64,000 nt of DNA from Acidobacteriota bacterium (GCA_028874215.1 JAPPLF010000003.1:25813-89812); one strand, 5' to 3'; positions 8,037-16,758 are shown, counted from the first letter of the stretch. Made by a program: numbers and translations. Notes: generated from the sequence alone by a model not told the origin.

Positions 8037-9002
8037 ATGTCCTCTTTGAAGGCTCCGTTCCTGCCCCTGGTTCTGGCAACAGTGATCCTCACGCCCTCCC
8101 TGCCGGCGGCTCCCGGCAAGATCAAGAAGCCGCTGACCCCCCGGCAGGTCATGGAGCACCTGGAGGGACCCATCTTCTCCCTGGTGCTGCCCTTCGACGC
8201 GGAAGGGAACGTGGATCACGGCGCCATCCGCAAGATGATCTCCAACGCCATGAGATACGACGTCCGGATCTTCAACATGACGGGCGGGAACACCAAGTAC
8301 GACTGGATCTCCTACGACGAGGTCAAGGCCGTGACCCGGACCTTCGTGGAGGCGGTGGGCGATCACGGCATCAGCATCGTCTGCACCAACAATTTCTGGA
8401 ATTCCCGGTTGATCGACTACCTGCGGTACGCCGAGGGGTTGGGGGCCGACGCCGTCGAGGTGCTGGCGCCGAGGATGGCGGAGGAGGACATCGTCGAGTA
8501 CTTCCGGACCGCCGCCGCCAACACGCGCATGGCACTCTCGGTCAAGAACGTGGGCCTCAAGGACAAGACCTGGCGCAAGCTCCTGGAGATCGACTCCGTG
8601 GTGGCCATGAAGGAGCACGACATCCGGGAATACATCTTCCTGGAAGCCAAGTTCGCGGACCGGCTCCGCGTCTACAGCGGCGGCAGCATCTACCGCTTCC
8701 TGGCCGCCGCTCCCTATGGCGCCAAGACCTACTTCGACATCTACGCCATCATCGCCCCCTGGATCGCCAAGGAGTTCTGGGAGGCCTACCAGGCCGGGAA
8801 CCTGGAGAAATGCTACGAGATGTCGAAGAATTACGACGTGCCCATCATCGAAAACTTCAGCCTCCCCTTCTTCCACGGGGCGCTGGAGCACTTCGGGCTC
8901 GCGAAGCGGCACCTGCGGGCTCCAATGAAATCGTACACCGACGAGCAGATGAAGGAAGTGAAGGCCTTCTTCGAGTCCCTGGGCTTGCACCCCCGGGAAT
9001 AG
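8037..9002 (+). CDS. DapA/N-acetylneuraminate lyase family protein with export signal
   Basis: A 321-residue class I aldolase-type TIM barrel. The Schiff-base lysine is Lys192 in VVAMKEHD, matching the family K-E/D motif. The opening strand reads GPIFSLVLPFDAEGNVD. The usual tyrosine of the proton relay (Y-N-x-P) is replaced by ALSVKNVG, so ordinary dihydrodipicolinate synthase chemistry is unlikely. The first 25 residues (KAPFLPLVLATVILTPSLPAA) look like a cleavable signal peptide, which is rare in this cytoplasmic family and suggests a periplasmic aldolase or lyase. An internal start would remove the leader, but none with a good ribosome site was seen. It is single, surrounded by sugar genes; the substrate is unknown. 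Confidence 0.8.
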   Translation: MSSLKAPFLPLVLATVILTPSLPAAPGKIKKPLTPRQVMEHLEGPIFSLVLPFDAEGNVDHGAIRKMISNAMRYDVRIFNMTGGNTKYDWISYDEVKAVTRTFVEAVGDHGISIVCTNNFWNSRLIDYLRYAEGLGADAVEVLAPRMAEEDIVEYFRTAAANTRMALSVKNVGLKDKTWRKLLEIDSVVAMKEHDIREYIFLEAKFADRLRVYSGGSIYRFLAAAPYGAKTYFDIYAIIAPWIAKEFWEAYQAGNLEKCYEMSKNYDVPIIENFSLPFFHGALEHFGLAKRHLRAPMKSYTDEQMKEVKAFFESLGLHPRE

Positions 9003-9305
9003 GGAGCATTGTCAACCTGATTCGGCGGGTCCGTTCCCAACAGGAGGCCCAGTCCATCCGGAACGCCTTGGACTCTCGCTCGGGATAGCCGACCGGCACG
9101 CCGGCCCAACCGGCTCCTGTCGACGGTCCGCAGTTGCGACACGTTGACGACACCGGGTCGGGAAAGCCCACCTTCTCCACGGTCAAGGCGCACGTTGCCC
9201 GGCATGGCCCCGAGCCGGAGATTCGTAGTGATCGCCGCGTAGCCAGCGATTCTTCCAGCCGGCTGCTATCATTGCCGTTCTGATCCGCAGACCGGAGCGT
9301 CTCTT
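9003..9305. other. Intergenic region, no gene recognised
   Basis: About 300 bp between the aldolase-like gene and the lipoprotein gene. Open frames here are extensions of antisense frames without family resemblance. TATCAT near 9267 could be a -10 for the lipoprotein gene. Confidence 0.4.
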
Positions 9306-9830
9306 ATGCTTCCCCGTTCTACTTTCCTGAAGGCTTCTTTGGTCTTCCTGGCGGCGGCTCTGCCGGGTTGCGGAGGCGGAAACCCCGCAACCGAGGCGGA
9401 GCGGGAGGCGCGGGAAGAAGCATTCCGGCAATCCATGTCGGGAGTCGTGCTGGAGGGATTCTTCACCGTCGGCGAAGGCTCGGAACTGCGGAAGGAAAGG
9501 TACGAAGTTGCCAAGGTCTCGAAGCTGGGCGGTGATATCTGGGTCTTTCAGGCCCGGATCCAGTATGGGAGCCGCGACGTCACGGTGCCGGTGCCGGTGC
9601 GGATGGAGTGGGCCGGGGACACGCCGGTCCTGAGCCTGACGGAGGTCGCCATCCCGGGCTTGGGCACCTTTACGGCGCGGGTCCTCTTCTACGACGATCA
9701 GTACGTGGGCGTCTGGCGCCACGGAGAGGTCGGCGGGCTGCACTTCGGGCAGATTGTTCCGGAATCGGCGGTTGGGAAACCGCCGTTCCAAGAATCGGCG
9801 GTTGGGACACCGCCGCTCCCGTCGGAATAG
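9306..9830 (+). CDS. Hypothetical lipoprotein, C-terminus made from hairpin repeats
   Basis: A 174-residue predicted lipoprotein: the leader ends in the lipobox LPGC (Cys22), followed by a polar Gly/Glu-rich linker and a beta-rich domain of about 110 residues with no recognised family. The last about 22 residues (ESAVGKPPFQESAVGTPPLP) are encoded by two tandem copies of the window's GGCGGTTTCCC hairpin, so the original stop has probably been displaced by repeat insertion. The next gene (UxuA-like) starts 9 nt downstream, suggesting co-transcription. Function unknown. Confidence 0.6.
   Translation: MLPRSTFLKASLVFLAAALPGCGGGNPATEAEREAREEAFRQSMSGVVLEGFFTVGEGSELRKERYEVAKVSKLGGDIWVFQARIQYGSRDVTVPVPVRMEWAGDTPVLSLTEVAIPGLGTFTARVLFYDDQYVGVWRHGEVGGLHFGQIVPESAVGKPPFQESAVGTPPLPSE
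9761..9818. repeat. Tandem hairpin repeats inside a coding 3' end
   Basis: Two copies, 30 bp apart: 9766-9785 pairs CGGCGGTT with AACCGCCG, and 9796-9815 is the same stem with one internal mismatch. Both are read in the opposite orientation to the 13700 and 24974 elements. Each is preceded by GAAT and the second is followed by CTCC. Confidence 0.7.
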
Positions 9831-9839
9831 GGTCACGCC

Positions 9840-10883
9840 ATGGCGAGACGAATTCGGGTGGCGGCCGGCAGCATCCGGGACCCCAGCGACGACATACTGA
9901 CCTTCGCGGCCCAACTGGGTTGCAGCGGCATCATCCTCAACACGCCCAATCTCACCGGGCGGACTCCTTTCGGTTCCAGTCCCATCGGGTCCACCTACTG
10001 GAGCAAGCCGGGAGACGAAGAGGCCCCCACCCACTGGGACTACCTGGAACTTCTGCAACTGCGGACCCGGATCGAGTCGTACGGCCTGCGGCTGGAGGGC
10101 ATCGAGAACACCCCCCTCCATTTCTACCAGCGGTGCATTCTGGGTCTTCCGGGACGGGACCGGGAGATCGAGAACTACCAGGAGACGATCCGCAACCTGG
10201 GCCGCGCGGGGATCCCCATACTCGGCTACCACTGGATGGCCAACAGCGTCTGGCGCACCTCCAAGAGCGAGCCGGCCCGGGGCGGCGCCCGGACCAGCGT
10301 CTACGACCACGAGCTGGGCCGAAGCGCTCCTTTGAGCTTCGACCGGGAATACTCCGACGCGGAACTCTGGGACAACTACGAGTACTTCATCCGGGCGGTC
10401 CTGCCCACCGCGCAGGAGGCGGGGGTCACCCTGGCGCTCCATCCCGACGACCCGCCCGTGGACTCCCTGGGAGGGGTGGCCCGGATCTTCAGGAACCTCA
10501 AGGGCTTCCGGCGCGCCATGGAGACGATCGCCCCCGAACCCAACCACAAGCTGGACTTCTGCATGGGGACCTGGGCGGAGATGGGTGTGGACGAGATGTT
10601 CGCGGGCCTGCGCTATTTCGGCGCGCGGGGCCGGATCGCATACGTCCACTTTCGAAACGTCCGGGGAGCCGTGCCCTGCATCACCGAGACCTTCATCGAC
10701 GAGGGGGACGTGGACGTGGTGGAGGTCATGAAACTGCTGGTGGAGATGGGGTTCGAAGGATTCATCATCGACGATCACGTCCCCGAGATGCCCGGCGACA
10801 CCCTCTGGTCGCACCGGGGGCGCGCCTACGCCACCGGCTACATCAAGGGGCTGCTCCGGGCCGTCGAATCGTTGACCGCCTGA
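9840..10883 (+). CDS. Mannonate dehydratase (UxuA)-like TIM-barrel protein
   Basis: A 347-residue protein resembling mannonate dehydratase, which converts D-mannonate to 2-keto-3-deoxygluconate in hexuronate catabolism. Family hallmarks are present: ALHPDDPP, DFCMGTWAEMG, YVHFRNVRG followed by ETFIDEGD, and a terminal DHVPEMPGD...HRGRAYATGYIKGLL block with the metal-binding His and Asp residues. The length is slightly short of E. coli UxuA (about 394) and the N-terminus is more like sugar-phosphate isomerases, so it may act on another sugar acid. It lies 9 nt behind the lipoprotein gene and converges with a Gfo/Idh/MocA gene ending 13 nt away. Confidence 0.8.
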   Translation: MARRIRVAAGSIRDPSDDILTFAAQLGCSGIILNTPNLTGRTPFGSSPIGSTYWSKPGDEEAPTHWDYLELLQLRTRIESYGLRLEGIENTPLHFYQRCILGLPGRDREIENYQETIRNLGRAGIPILGYHWMANSVWRTSKSEPARGGARTSVYDHELGRSAPLSFDREYSDAELWDNYEYFIRAVLPTAQEAGVTLALHPDDPPVDSLGGVARIFRNLKGFRRAMETIAPEPNHKLDFCMGTWAEMGVDEMFAGLRYFGARGRIAYVHFRNVRGAVPCITETFIDEGDVDVVEVMKLLVEMGFEGFIIDDHVPEMPGDTLWSHRGRAYATGYIKGLLRAVESLTA

Positions 10884-10896
10884 CCCTTTTTCGCGC

Positions 10897-11988
10897 TCAG
10901 CTCCCTACGGCCGCGACACGGCCGGTCCGGGCCGATTCGTAGATGGCTTCGATGATGGCCACCGCCTTTCGGGACTCGGATCCGTCCAGCATGAAGTCCT
11001 CGTCCCCCTCCAGCCAGTTGACGAAGCCGCGGATGTTCCCGGTGTGGAGGCTGTAGTCGATGGCCATGGGATCGGCGGCTCCCCCGCCGCTGCGGGTTTC
11101 CTGGGAAAAACGCCGGCGCACGCCGTCGTCCCCGGCCTGCTCCCGGCTGAAGGCCCAGGTGACGAGCTCGTCCTCCAGCACTTCCGCGGTCCCGCCCCTC
11201 CCCGCCAACTGAAGCCGCTTCAGCGAACCGGGAAACATGGAGGTGGCCCCCAGCAACTGGCCCAGTGCCCCGCCACGAAGACGCATGACGGCCACCGCCG
11301 TGTCCTCCACCTCGATCAGGTCCGGATCGTGACCCCGCTTGGCGGTGAAGGCGAAGATCTCTCGAACCGGATTGACGCCGGGCGGAAGATCCGGGATGGC
11401 GGCCGAGGCCAGCCACTGGGCCGCGTCGACGCCGTGAATGGACTGGTTCATCATGGCGCCGCCGCCGTCCAGTGCCAGCGTCCCCTGCCAGCGATCGGGC
11501 GCGTAGTAGGCGTCGTCACGCCACCAGGGCACATAGGCGTTGACCACCGCCAGATCGCCGAACCGGCCCTGGGAGGCGGCTCCGTGAACCTCCCGCAGCA
11601 CCGGGTTGAAGCGCTGGGGGAATATGCCTCCCAGACGGATCCCGCTCTCCCGGGCCACCCGGATCATCCGGTCCACGCGCGCGACGGTGATTTCCAGGGG
11701 CTTCTCGCAAAGGACATGGACGCCGCGCCGGGCGCACGCCTCCAGCGGCTCCAGGTGAAACCCGCTGGGTGTGGCGATGGAGACGAAGTCGGGCCGGGCC
11801 TGGTCCAGGAGCTCCTGGTAGTCCCGGTACCAGCGGCAGCCGAACCGTTGTGCGAAGGCCTTGCCCTTGGCCTCGGTCCGGCAGGAACCGGCCACGAGGT
11901 CCACGTGCTCCAGATCGCCCATGGCCATGGCGTGTATGTCGGCGATGGCTCCGACGCCGATGATCGCGGCCCGGTAGGTCTTGCCCAT
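10897..11988 (-). CDS. Cytoplasmic Gfo/Idh/MocA family oxidoreductase
   Basis: A 363-residue NAD(P)-dependent oxidoreductase without a signal peptide. The Rossmann motif RAAIIGVGAIADIHA opens the protein, followed by IATPSGFHLEPL and the canonical CEKPLEI motif whose lysine is catalytic in the family. The C-terminal domain shows GGGAMMNQSIHGVDAAQWL with the usual histidine. Relatives include inositol 2-dehydrogenases and uronate or imino-sugar reductases. It follows the SSS transporter gene (12017-13642) on the same strand 28 bp downstream, so a transporter-dehydrogenase operon is likely. Substrate unknown. Confidence 0.88.
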   Translation of the reverse strand: MGKTYRAAIIGVGAIADIHAMAMGDLEHVDLVAGSCRTEAKGKAFAQRFGCRWYRDYQELLDQARPDFVSIATPSGFHLEPLEACARRGVHVLCEKPLEITVARVDRMIRVARESGIRLGGIFPQRFNPVLREVHGAASQGRFGDLAVVNAYVPWWRDDAYYAPDRWQGTLALDGGGAMMNQSIHGVDAAQWLASAAIPDLPPGVNPVREIFAFTAKRGHDPDLIEVEDTAVAVMRLRGGALGQLLGATSMFPGSLKRLQLAGRGGTAEVLEDELVTWAFSREQAGDDGVRRRFSQETRSGGGAADPMAIDYSLHTGNIRGFVNWLEGDEDFMLDGSESRKAVAIIEAIYESARTGRVAAVGS

Positions 11989-12016
11989 TTCTCGTGTCTC
12001 CCGATGCGGGCCGTGA

Positions 12017-13642
12017 CTATGGAGCCGGGGCGTTGTCGATCCAGGGATATCCCAGTATGAGTCCGGCCAATGCCAGGAGAGGAATCAGACAGACGGCCAT
12101 CTTCAGGAGGATTCGCTGCCGGGAGTCCTCCGGCTTCATGAACCTGCAGGCCACGAGGCCCGCGGTCAGGTTCGCCCCCAGTGCGGCCGGAGAGATCCAC
12201 TGGAAGCTGATGGCGGTGGTGTCCAAGCCGGTCCCCGCGGCGATCACTTCGTAGAAGCTTCCGGAGAATGCGACGAGGACGGCCGTGGTGACCCCGTAGA
12301 TGGTGCCCACGATCACTCCGGCGGCCCGGGCGAAAGGAACGAACATGGCGAAGAAGAAGAGGCCGAAGATGGGAGTCACCAGCAGGTTGGTGGTGCGCTG
12401 GGTCATGGCCGTGAAGTTTCCCGGAACCTGGCCGATGAAGGTGCTCCCGACCACGACGATGGCCCCCACGGTGAGGGCCAGCATCTGGGCCGACCGGACG
12501 TGCCCCTTCTCCGTCTTGGGCTTCAGTCCGAACCGGTCCAGGAAGTCGGTCATGATCACCGCGGTAATGGAGTTCACTCCCGAATCGATGCTGGACATGG
12601 CGGCGGCGAACATGGCCGAAACCACGAGGCCGGTGACTCCCGGCGGCAGGTGAAAGGCGACGAAGCGGGGGAAGATCCGATCTCCGTCCGTGGTCAGACT
12701 CAGACCGGCAAGCTCGTCGGGCCTCTGCTGGAAGTAGCCCAAGAGCGCGAATCCCACCAGGACCAGGGTGAAGGCCACAAGCGTGCCGGCTCCCATCTGC
12801 GTCAGGTAGGCCTTCTTGGCGGCGCGTGCGTCCCGGGTGGCCATGAATCGCTGGACCGACACCTGGTCGCCTCCGGCCGTGCAGATCTGCCAGAGGCTGG
12901 CGCTAAGAATGGTGCCCAGGACCGTCACCCGCATCCTGGGATCGAAACTGAACAGAGGTTGCGTATCCCAGGTGGGTTGCCAACTGGTGGGGAACCAGGT
13001 GAATCCTCCCAGTTCGTAGGTCACCAGCCCGATCACCAGCCAGGCCCCGCCGAACAGCAGGGTGAACTGGAGGAAGTCGGTGATGACCACCGCCCCCAGG
13101 CCTCCCAGAGAGGTGTAGATCACCGAAACGAAACCGGTGACCAGCACCACCAGCGGGATCCATTCGTCCCCCACGCCCAACATGGTCGTCATGGCCTTGG
13201 CCGCGATGTAGACCAGCAGGGACATCCAGACCAGCCGCATGAGGATGAACAGGACCGACCCCAGCAGACGGATCCCCAGGCCGAGCCGTTCCTCCAGCAA
13301 CTCGTAGGCGCTCGTGACCCGCTGCCGCATGTAGAGGTGCAGGAACAGGCCCGAGACGACCAGAAAAGCGATGGGATAGGAGCAGAGGTTGGCCACCGTG
13401 GCCACGGGCCCCTTGGCGATGGTCTCTCCCGGCATGGAGAGATAGGAGATGGTGCTCAGCAGCGTGGCGAAAAGGGAGATGCCCACCAGCAGCGGATTCA
13501 TGGCCCCGCTGCCCACGAAGTATTCGCTGGTGCTTCGCTGCCGGCGCGAGAAGTAGTAGCCCAGGCCGATGGTCGACGAGGCGTAAGTGACGACGATCAG
13601 CCAGTCGATGAGGGTCAGCCCGCTCTGTCCTGTGATGTCCAT
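12017..13642 (-). CDS. Sodium:solute symporter (SSS family)
   Basis: A 541-residue protein with about 13 hydrophobic segments, beginning DITGQSGLTLIDWLIVVTYA, the typical external N-terminus and first helix of SGLT-fold symporters. FVGSGAMNPLLVGISLFATL and YTSLGGLGAVVITDFLQF correspond to helices lining the sodium and substrate site. The ATG at 13642 gives the correct N-terminus; the upstream extension of the frame runs through the repeat elements at 13677-13864 and is not protein. It sits upstream of the cytoplasmic Gfo/Idh/MocA gene, so it probably imports that enzyme's sugar, polyol or sugar acid with Na+. Confidence 0.9.
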   Translation of the reverse strand: MDITGQSGLTLIDWLIVVTYASSTIGLGYYFSRRQRSTSEYFVGSGAMNPLLVGISLFATLLSTISYLSMPGETIAKGPVATVANLCSYPIAFLVVSGLFLHLYMRQRVTSAYELLEERLGLGIRLLGSVLFILMRLVWMSLLVYIAAKAMTTMLGVGDEWIPLVVLVTGFVSVIYTSLGGLGAVVITDFLQFTLLFGGAWLVIGLVTYELGGFTWFPTSWQPTWDTQPLFSFDPRMRVTVLGTILSASLWQICTAGGDQVSVQRFMATRDARAAKKAYLTQMGAGTLVAFTLVLVGFALLGYFQQRPDELAGLSLTTDGDRIFPRFVAFHLPPGVTGLVVSAMFAAAMSSIDSGVNSITAVIMTDFLDRFGLKPKTEKGHVRSAQMLALTVGAIVVVGSTFIGQVPGNFTAMTQRTTNLLVTPIFGLFFFAMFVPFARAAGVIVGTIYGVTTAVLVAFSGSFYEVIAAGTGLDTTAISFQWISPAALGANLTAGLVACRFMKPEDSRQRILLKMAVCLIPLLALAGLILGYPWIDNAPAP

Positions 13643-13676
13643 GGCGTTGCGGCCACGAACTCTACCATTTTGGCTC

Positions 13677-13864
13677 GGCGGCTTTCCAGCCGCCGCACCG
13701 GGGCGGCGGTTTCCCAACCGCCGATTCCCGAGTTGCAGGCGGACGCGTGCAAGACCGGGCGATTGGGAAATCACCCTTCCGCTCGGGGCGGCGGTTTCCT
13801 AACCGCCGATTCCTGAGTTGCCGGGGGACGCGTGCAAGACCGGGCGATTGGAAATCGTCCCTCC
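13677..13864. repeat. Cluster of hairpin elements with two tandem 80-bp units
   Basis: A lone hairpin (13677-13694, GGCGGC/GCCGCC, loop TTTCCA) is followed by two near-identical units at 13700-13780 and 13785-13864. Each unit has a left hairpin GGCGGTT/AACCGCC, a spacer with GGACGCGTGCAAGACC, and a right hairpin starting GGGCGATTGG and ending CCCTCC or CCCTTCC. The right hairpin resembles the left one inverted, so each unit is a head-to-head pair like a BIME. It lies between divergent transporter genes. Confidence 0.8.
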
Positions 13865-13880
13865 TGGTTCCCTGTGCTGT

Positions 13881-13886
13881 TAGACT
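13881..13886 (+). promoter_or_regulatory. Candidate extended -10 TGTTAGACT
   Basis: TG, one base, then TAGACT, 40 nt before the MATE start at 13927 and immediately after the repeat cluster. No clear -35. Confidence 0.4.
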
Positions 13887-13926
13887 ATCGGCTTCGATTC
13901 GGCGCCCGTCCCGTATAGATTTCCTC

Positions 13927-15543
13927 ATGACGAAAACGCCCGACAGTCCTTCTCCGTCAGTCCAGCCCCTGCTTGAGCTCTGGACCATCGCCTGGCCCAC
14001 GGTCATGACCATGACCAGCTACACGGTGATGCAGTTCGCCGACAAGCTCATGGTGGGGCAGGTGGGGCCGGTGGAGGTGGCCGCCCAAGGCAATGGCGGC
14101 GTCTGGGCGTTTACGCCCATCGCCTTCACGCTGGGTCTGTTGACGGTGGTCAACACCTTCGTCAGCCAGTCCTTGGGAGCGAAACGCGCCCTGGACGCCC
14201 CCCGTTACGGCTGGGCCTCGCTCTGGCTCAGCGCCGGGATGTGGGTGGCGCTGATGCTTCCCTACGCCCTGTTGCTCCAGTATCTCTTCCCGCTGATCCA
14301 CTCCGCTCAACGGGACCAGATTCAACGTGGGTTGGAAAACGCTTCGGGAGCCGATCTCGTGGCGGCGCAAGCGGAAATGGAGCAGTTGGACACCTTGATC
14401 GGCCTGGAGACCCAATATGCGCAGATTCTCCTGGCCGGATCGATCCTGCTCCTCATCAGCCGGGCCCTGCACCACTATTTCTTTGGCCTGCAAAGACCCA
14501 AGGTGGCCACGGTGTCGGCCATCTGCGGGAACGTGACCAACGTCGCGGTGAACTACGCGCTCATCTTCGGACATCTGGGCGCGCCCGGCTGGGGCCTGCC
14601 CGGCATCCCGGGCCTGCCCGCCCTGGGACTGACGGGCGCCGCCCTGGGAACCATCGCCGGCACGCTGGTGGAATCGGTGATCCCCGTGATCCTGTTCCTG
14701 GGTCCCTCCATGAACCGGGAGTTGCGGAGCCGGCGGCAATGGAGACCGCAGAAGGGCCCCATCCTGGACCTGCTCCGAATCGGAGTCCCGGCAGGCGTCC
14801 AGGTGGGAAACGAAATGGCCTGCTGGTCCATCTTCATGACCCGGCTGGTGGGGGTCTTCGGGACGTATCACCAGACCGCGGGGTGGATCTCCATCACCTA
14901 CATCCACCTCAGCTTCATGCCGGCCCTGGGCCTGTCGGTGGCGGTGACCACGCTGGTGGGCAACTACCAGGGTGCGGACCGGCCCGACGTGGCGGCCGCC
15001 CGGGCCCGCCTGGGAGTCCTGGTGGGCCTGATCTACATGACCCTGTTCGGAGTCATCTTCTATCTCTTCCGGTATGAGCTGGTGTCCATCTTCGTGGGCG
15101 GACTCCATCTGGACCCTGCCGAGGCCCGGCAGATCGTGGAGATCGGAGCCACCCTCATGATCTGCGCCGCCATATTCCAGGCCTTCGACGCCTTCGGGAT
15201 CATCTACACGGGCGCCCTCCGGGGCGCCGGCGACACGCTCTGGCCCAGCGCCGTCACCATCCTCTACAACTGGGGCTTCATACTCGTCGGCGGGTGGCTC
15301 ATGACCCGGTACTATCCCCAACTCGAATCGGTGGGTCCCTGGGTGGCCGCGACGGTGTACATCATCGTTCTGGGCGTGACCATGGCCTACCGGTTCGAAT
15401 CCGGCCGCTGGCGGACGTTGCGGATTCTGGAGCCGACGAAGCAGGATGCCGCCCGGATCGCACCCCTCAGCCCCACGGCGCCGGTGTCCGAGCCGGGAGC
15501 CGCCGTGGTGGACATCGCCGAGGAAGTGGGACGCGTCGACTGA
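13927..15543 (+). CDS. MATE family multidrug efflux transporter
   Basis: A 538-residue membrane protein with two MatE halves of about six helices each. The N-terminal half starts LLELWTIAWPTVMTMTSYTVMQFADKLMVG, typical of NorM/DinF-like proteins, and the second half holds IGVPAGVQVGNEMACWSIFMTRLVG and AFDAFGIIYTGALRGAGDT. Such proteins expel cationic drugs or metabolites using Na+ or H+ gradients. The ATG at 13927 removes a 60-codon extension that reads through the hairpin repeats. A charged loop at residues about 130-155 (between helices) is longer than usual. It converges with the aminotransferase gene. Confidence 0.9.
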   Translation: MTKTPDSPSPSVQPLLELWTIAWPTVMTMTSYTVMQFADKLMVGQVGPVEVAAQGNGGVWAFTPIAFTLGLLTVVNTFVSQSLGAKRALDAPRYGWASLWLSAGMWVALMLPYALLLQYLFPLIHSAQRDQIQRGLENASGADLVAAQAEMEQLDTLIGLETQYAQILLAGSILLLISRALHHYFFGLQRPKVATVSAICGNVTNVAVNYALIFGHLGAPGWGLPGIPGLPALGLTGAALGTIAGTLVESVIPVILFLGPSMNRELRSRRQWRPQKGPILDLLRIGVPAGVQVGNEMACWSIFMTRLVGVFGTYHQTAGWISITYIHLSFMPALGLSVAVTTLVGNYQGADRPDVAAARARLGVLVGLIYMTLFGVIFYLFRYELVSIFVGGLHLDPAEARQIVEIGATLMICAAIFQAFDAFGIIYTGALRGAGDTLWPSAVTILYNWGFILVGGWLMTRYYPQLESVGPWVAATVYIIVLGVTMAYRFESGRWRTLRILEPTKQDAARIAPLSPTAPVSEPGAAVVDIAEEVGRVD

Positions 15544-15556
15544 GCAAGAGTCCCGG

Positions 15557-16747
15557 TTACCAATCGCCGCTCTCGAGGAAACGGCAGATCCGCTCCATGG
15601 CCGGCTCCAGGACGGAAAAGCCGGGCGCCGTGCAGATGCGGAAGGATCCGCCGCCGCCCCGGCCGAAGGCCACGCCCGGAGCCACCGCCACCTTGCACTT
15701 GCGGAGAAGCGCCATGGCGAAGGCGAAGGAATCCTCCAGTCCCTCGACGGCGGGAAACACGTAGAAGGCCCCTGCCGGTTGCAGCACCGAGACCGAGTCC
15801 AGGGAGGCCAGGGCCTGGAAACAGTACTGGTTGCGCTTCCTGAACTTTTCCACCATCTGCGGGATCCCATCGTCCCGGTGGCGGAGCGCCAGTTCGCCGG
15901 CCCGCTGGATCATGGAAGCGGCGTGGGAAACGATGAACTCGTTGATCTCGGCGCCTTTGAAAATGAGGTCCCGGCGTGAGACCACCCATCCCAGCCGCCA
16001 GCCCGTCATGCAGTAGCTCTTGGAGAAGGATTGGACCACCACCACCGCGTCGGACCGGTCGGCGATCCGCAGGATCGAGGGAGCCGCCCCGCCCTGGTAG
16101 TAGATCCGTTCGTAGACCTCGTCGGCCAGCAGCCACAATCCGTTGCGGCGGCAGAAATCCAGCAATCGCCGCTGGTCTTTCGGCGACGCCACCCAGCCCA
16201 GGGGATTGGAGGGCGAACTGTAGATGAGCAGCCGGGTCCGAGGCGTCAGTGCAGACTCCAGAGCGTCGAAATCGGGGACGAATCGTCCCTCCCGCTCCAG
16301 AAACGGTACTTCCCGGGGGTTGCCGTTGAAGAGGCTGACGATAGCCGCCGCGTTGGGCCAGTTGGGGGTCAGGAGCAGCGCCTCGTCCCCCGGATTCACG
16401 AGGCACCGGATCGACAGGTTGAGGGCCTGGACTCCGGAAGCCGTCACCAGGATCTCGGAGGCCGGGTCGAGACGAACCTCATGGAGCTCGAGATACTTTT
16501 CGGCCAGGGCCTCCCTGAGACTGGGCAGTCCCGCATTCTCGGAATAGAACGTGTAGCCCTCCGCCATGGCCCGGCTTGCCGCCTCCTTGATGAAATCGGG
16601 CGTGGGCATGTCCGACTCGCCGAATTGGAGCCGGAGCACACCCTCCATGGTGAAGGCCACTTCCCCCAGCTCCCGAATCTGGGAGGGCTTCACCTGGAAC
16701 ACGCTGGACGCCAGACCGATGCCGTCGCCGGATCGTTCGTTGTTCAT
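15557..16747 (-). CDS. Class I/II PLP-dependent aminotransferase
   Basis: A 396-residue fold-type I aminotransferase. The PLP lysine is Lys243 in SFSKSYCMTGWRLGW, and the substrate-carboxylate arginine follows in that motif. Other cofactor residues are visible: the NPLG segment at about 181-184, and LLADEVYERIYY where the Asp contacts the pyridine nitrogen. It resembles the I-gamma aspartate/aromatic aminotransferase group. TAGACT on the minus strand ends 11 nt before the ATG, so the mRNA may be nearly leaderless. Substrate not predictable. Confidence 0.9.
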   Translation of the reverse strand: MNNERSGDGIGLASSVFQVKPSQIRELGEVAFTMEGVLRLQFGESDMPTPDFIKEAASRAMAEGYTFYSENAGLPSLREALAEKYLELHEVRLDPASEILVTASGVQALNLSIRCLVNPGDEALLLTPNWPNAAAIVSLFNGNPREVPFLEREGRFVPDFDALESALTPRTRLLIYSSPSNPLGWVASPKDQRRLLDFCRRNGLWLLADEVYERIYYQGGAAPSILRIADRSDAVVVVQSFSKSYCMTGWRLGWVVSRRDLIFKGAEINEFIVSHAASMIQRAGELALRHRDDGIPQMVEKFRKRNQYCFQALASLDSVSVLQPAGAFYVFPAVEGLEDSFAFAMALLRKCKVAVAPGVAFGRGGGGSFRICTAPGFSVLEPAMERICRFLESGDW

Positions 16748-16758
16748 ATTCCCGGGTC

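Noticed and set aside
7818-8990. N-terminal extension of the deoxyhypusine-synthase-like frame by 391 codons
   Set aside because: It is antisense to the aldolase-like gene and has no homology; the family N-terminus and a -10 element mark 7817 as the start.
12500-15870. Long frames antisense to the SSS and MATE transporter genes
   Set aside because: Gly/His/Gln-rich translations without hydrophobic pattern; the sense frames encode the transporters.
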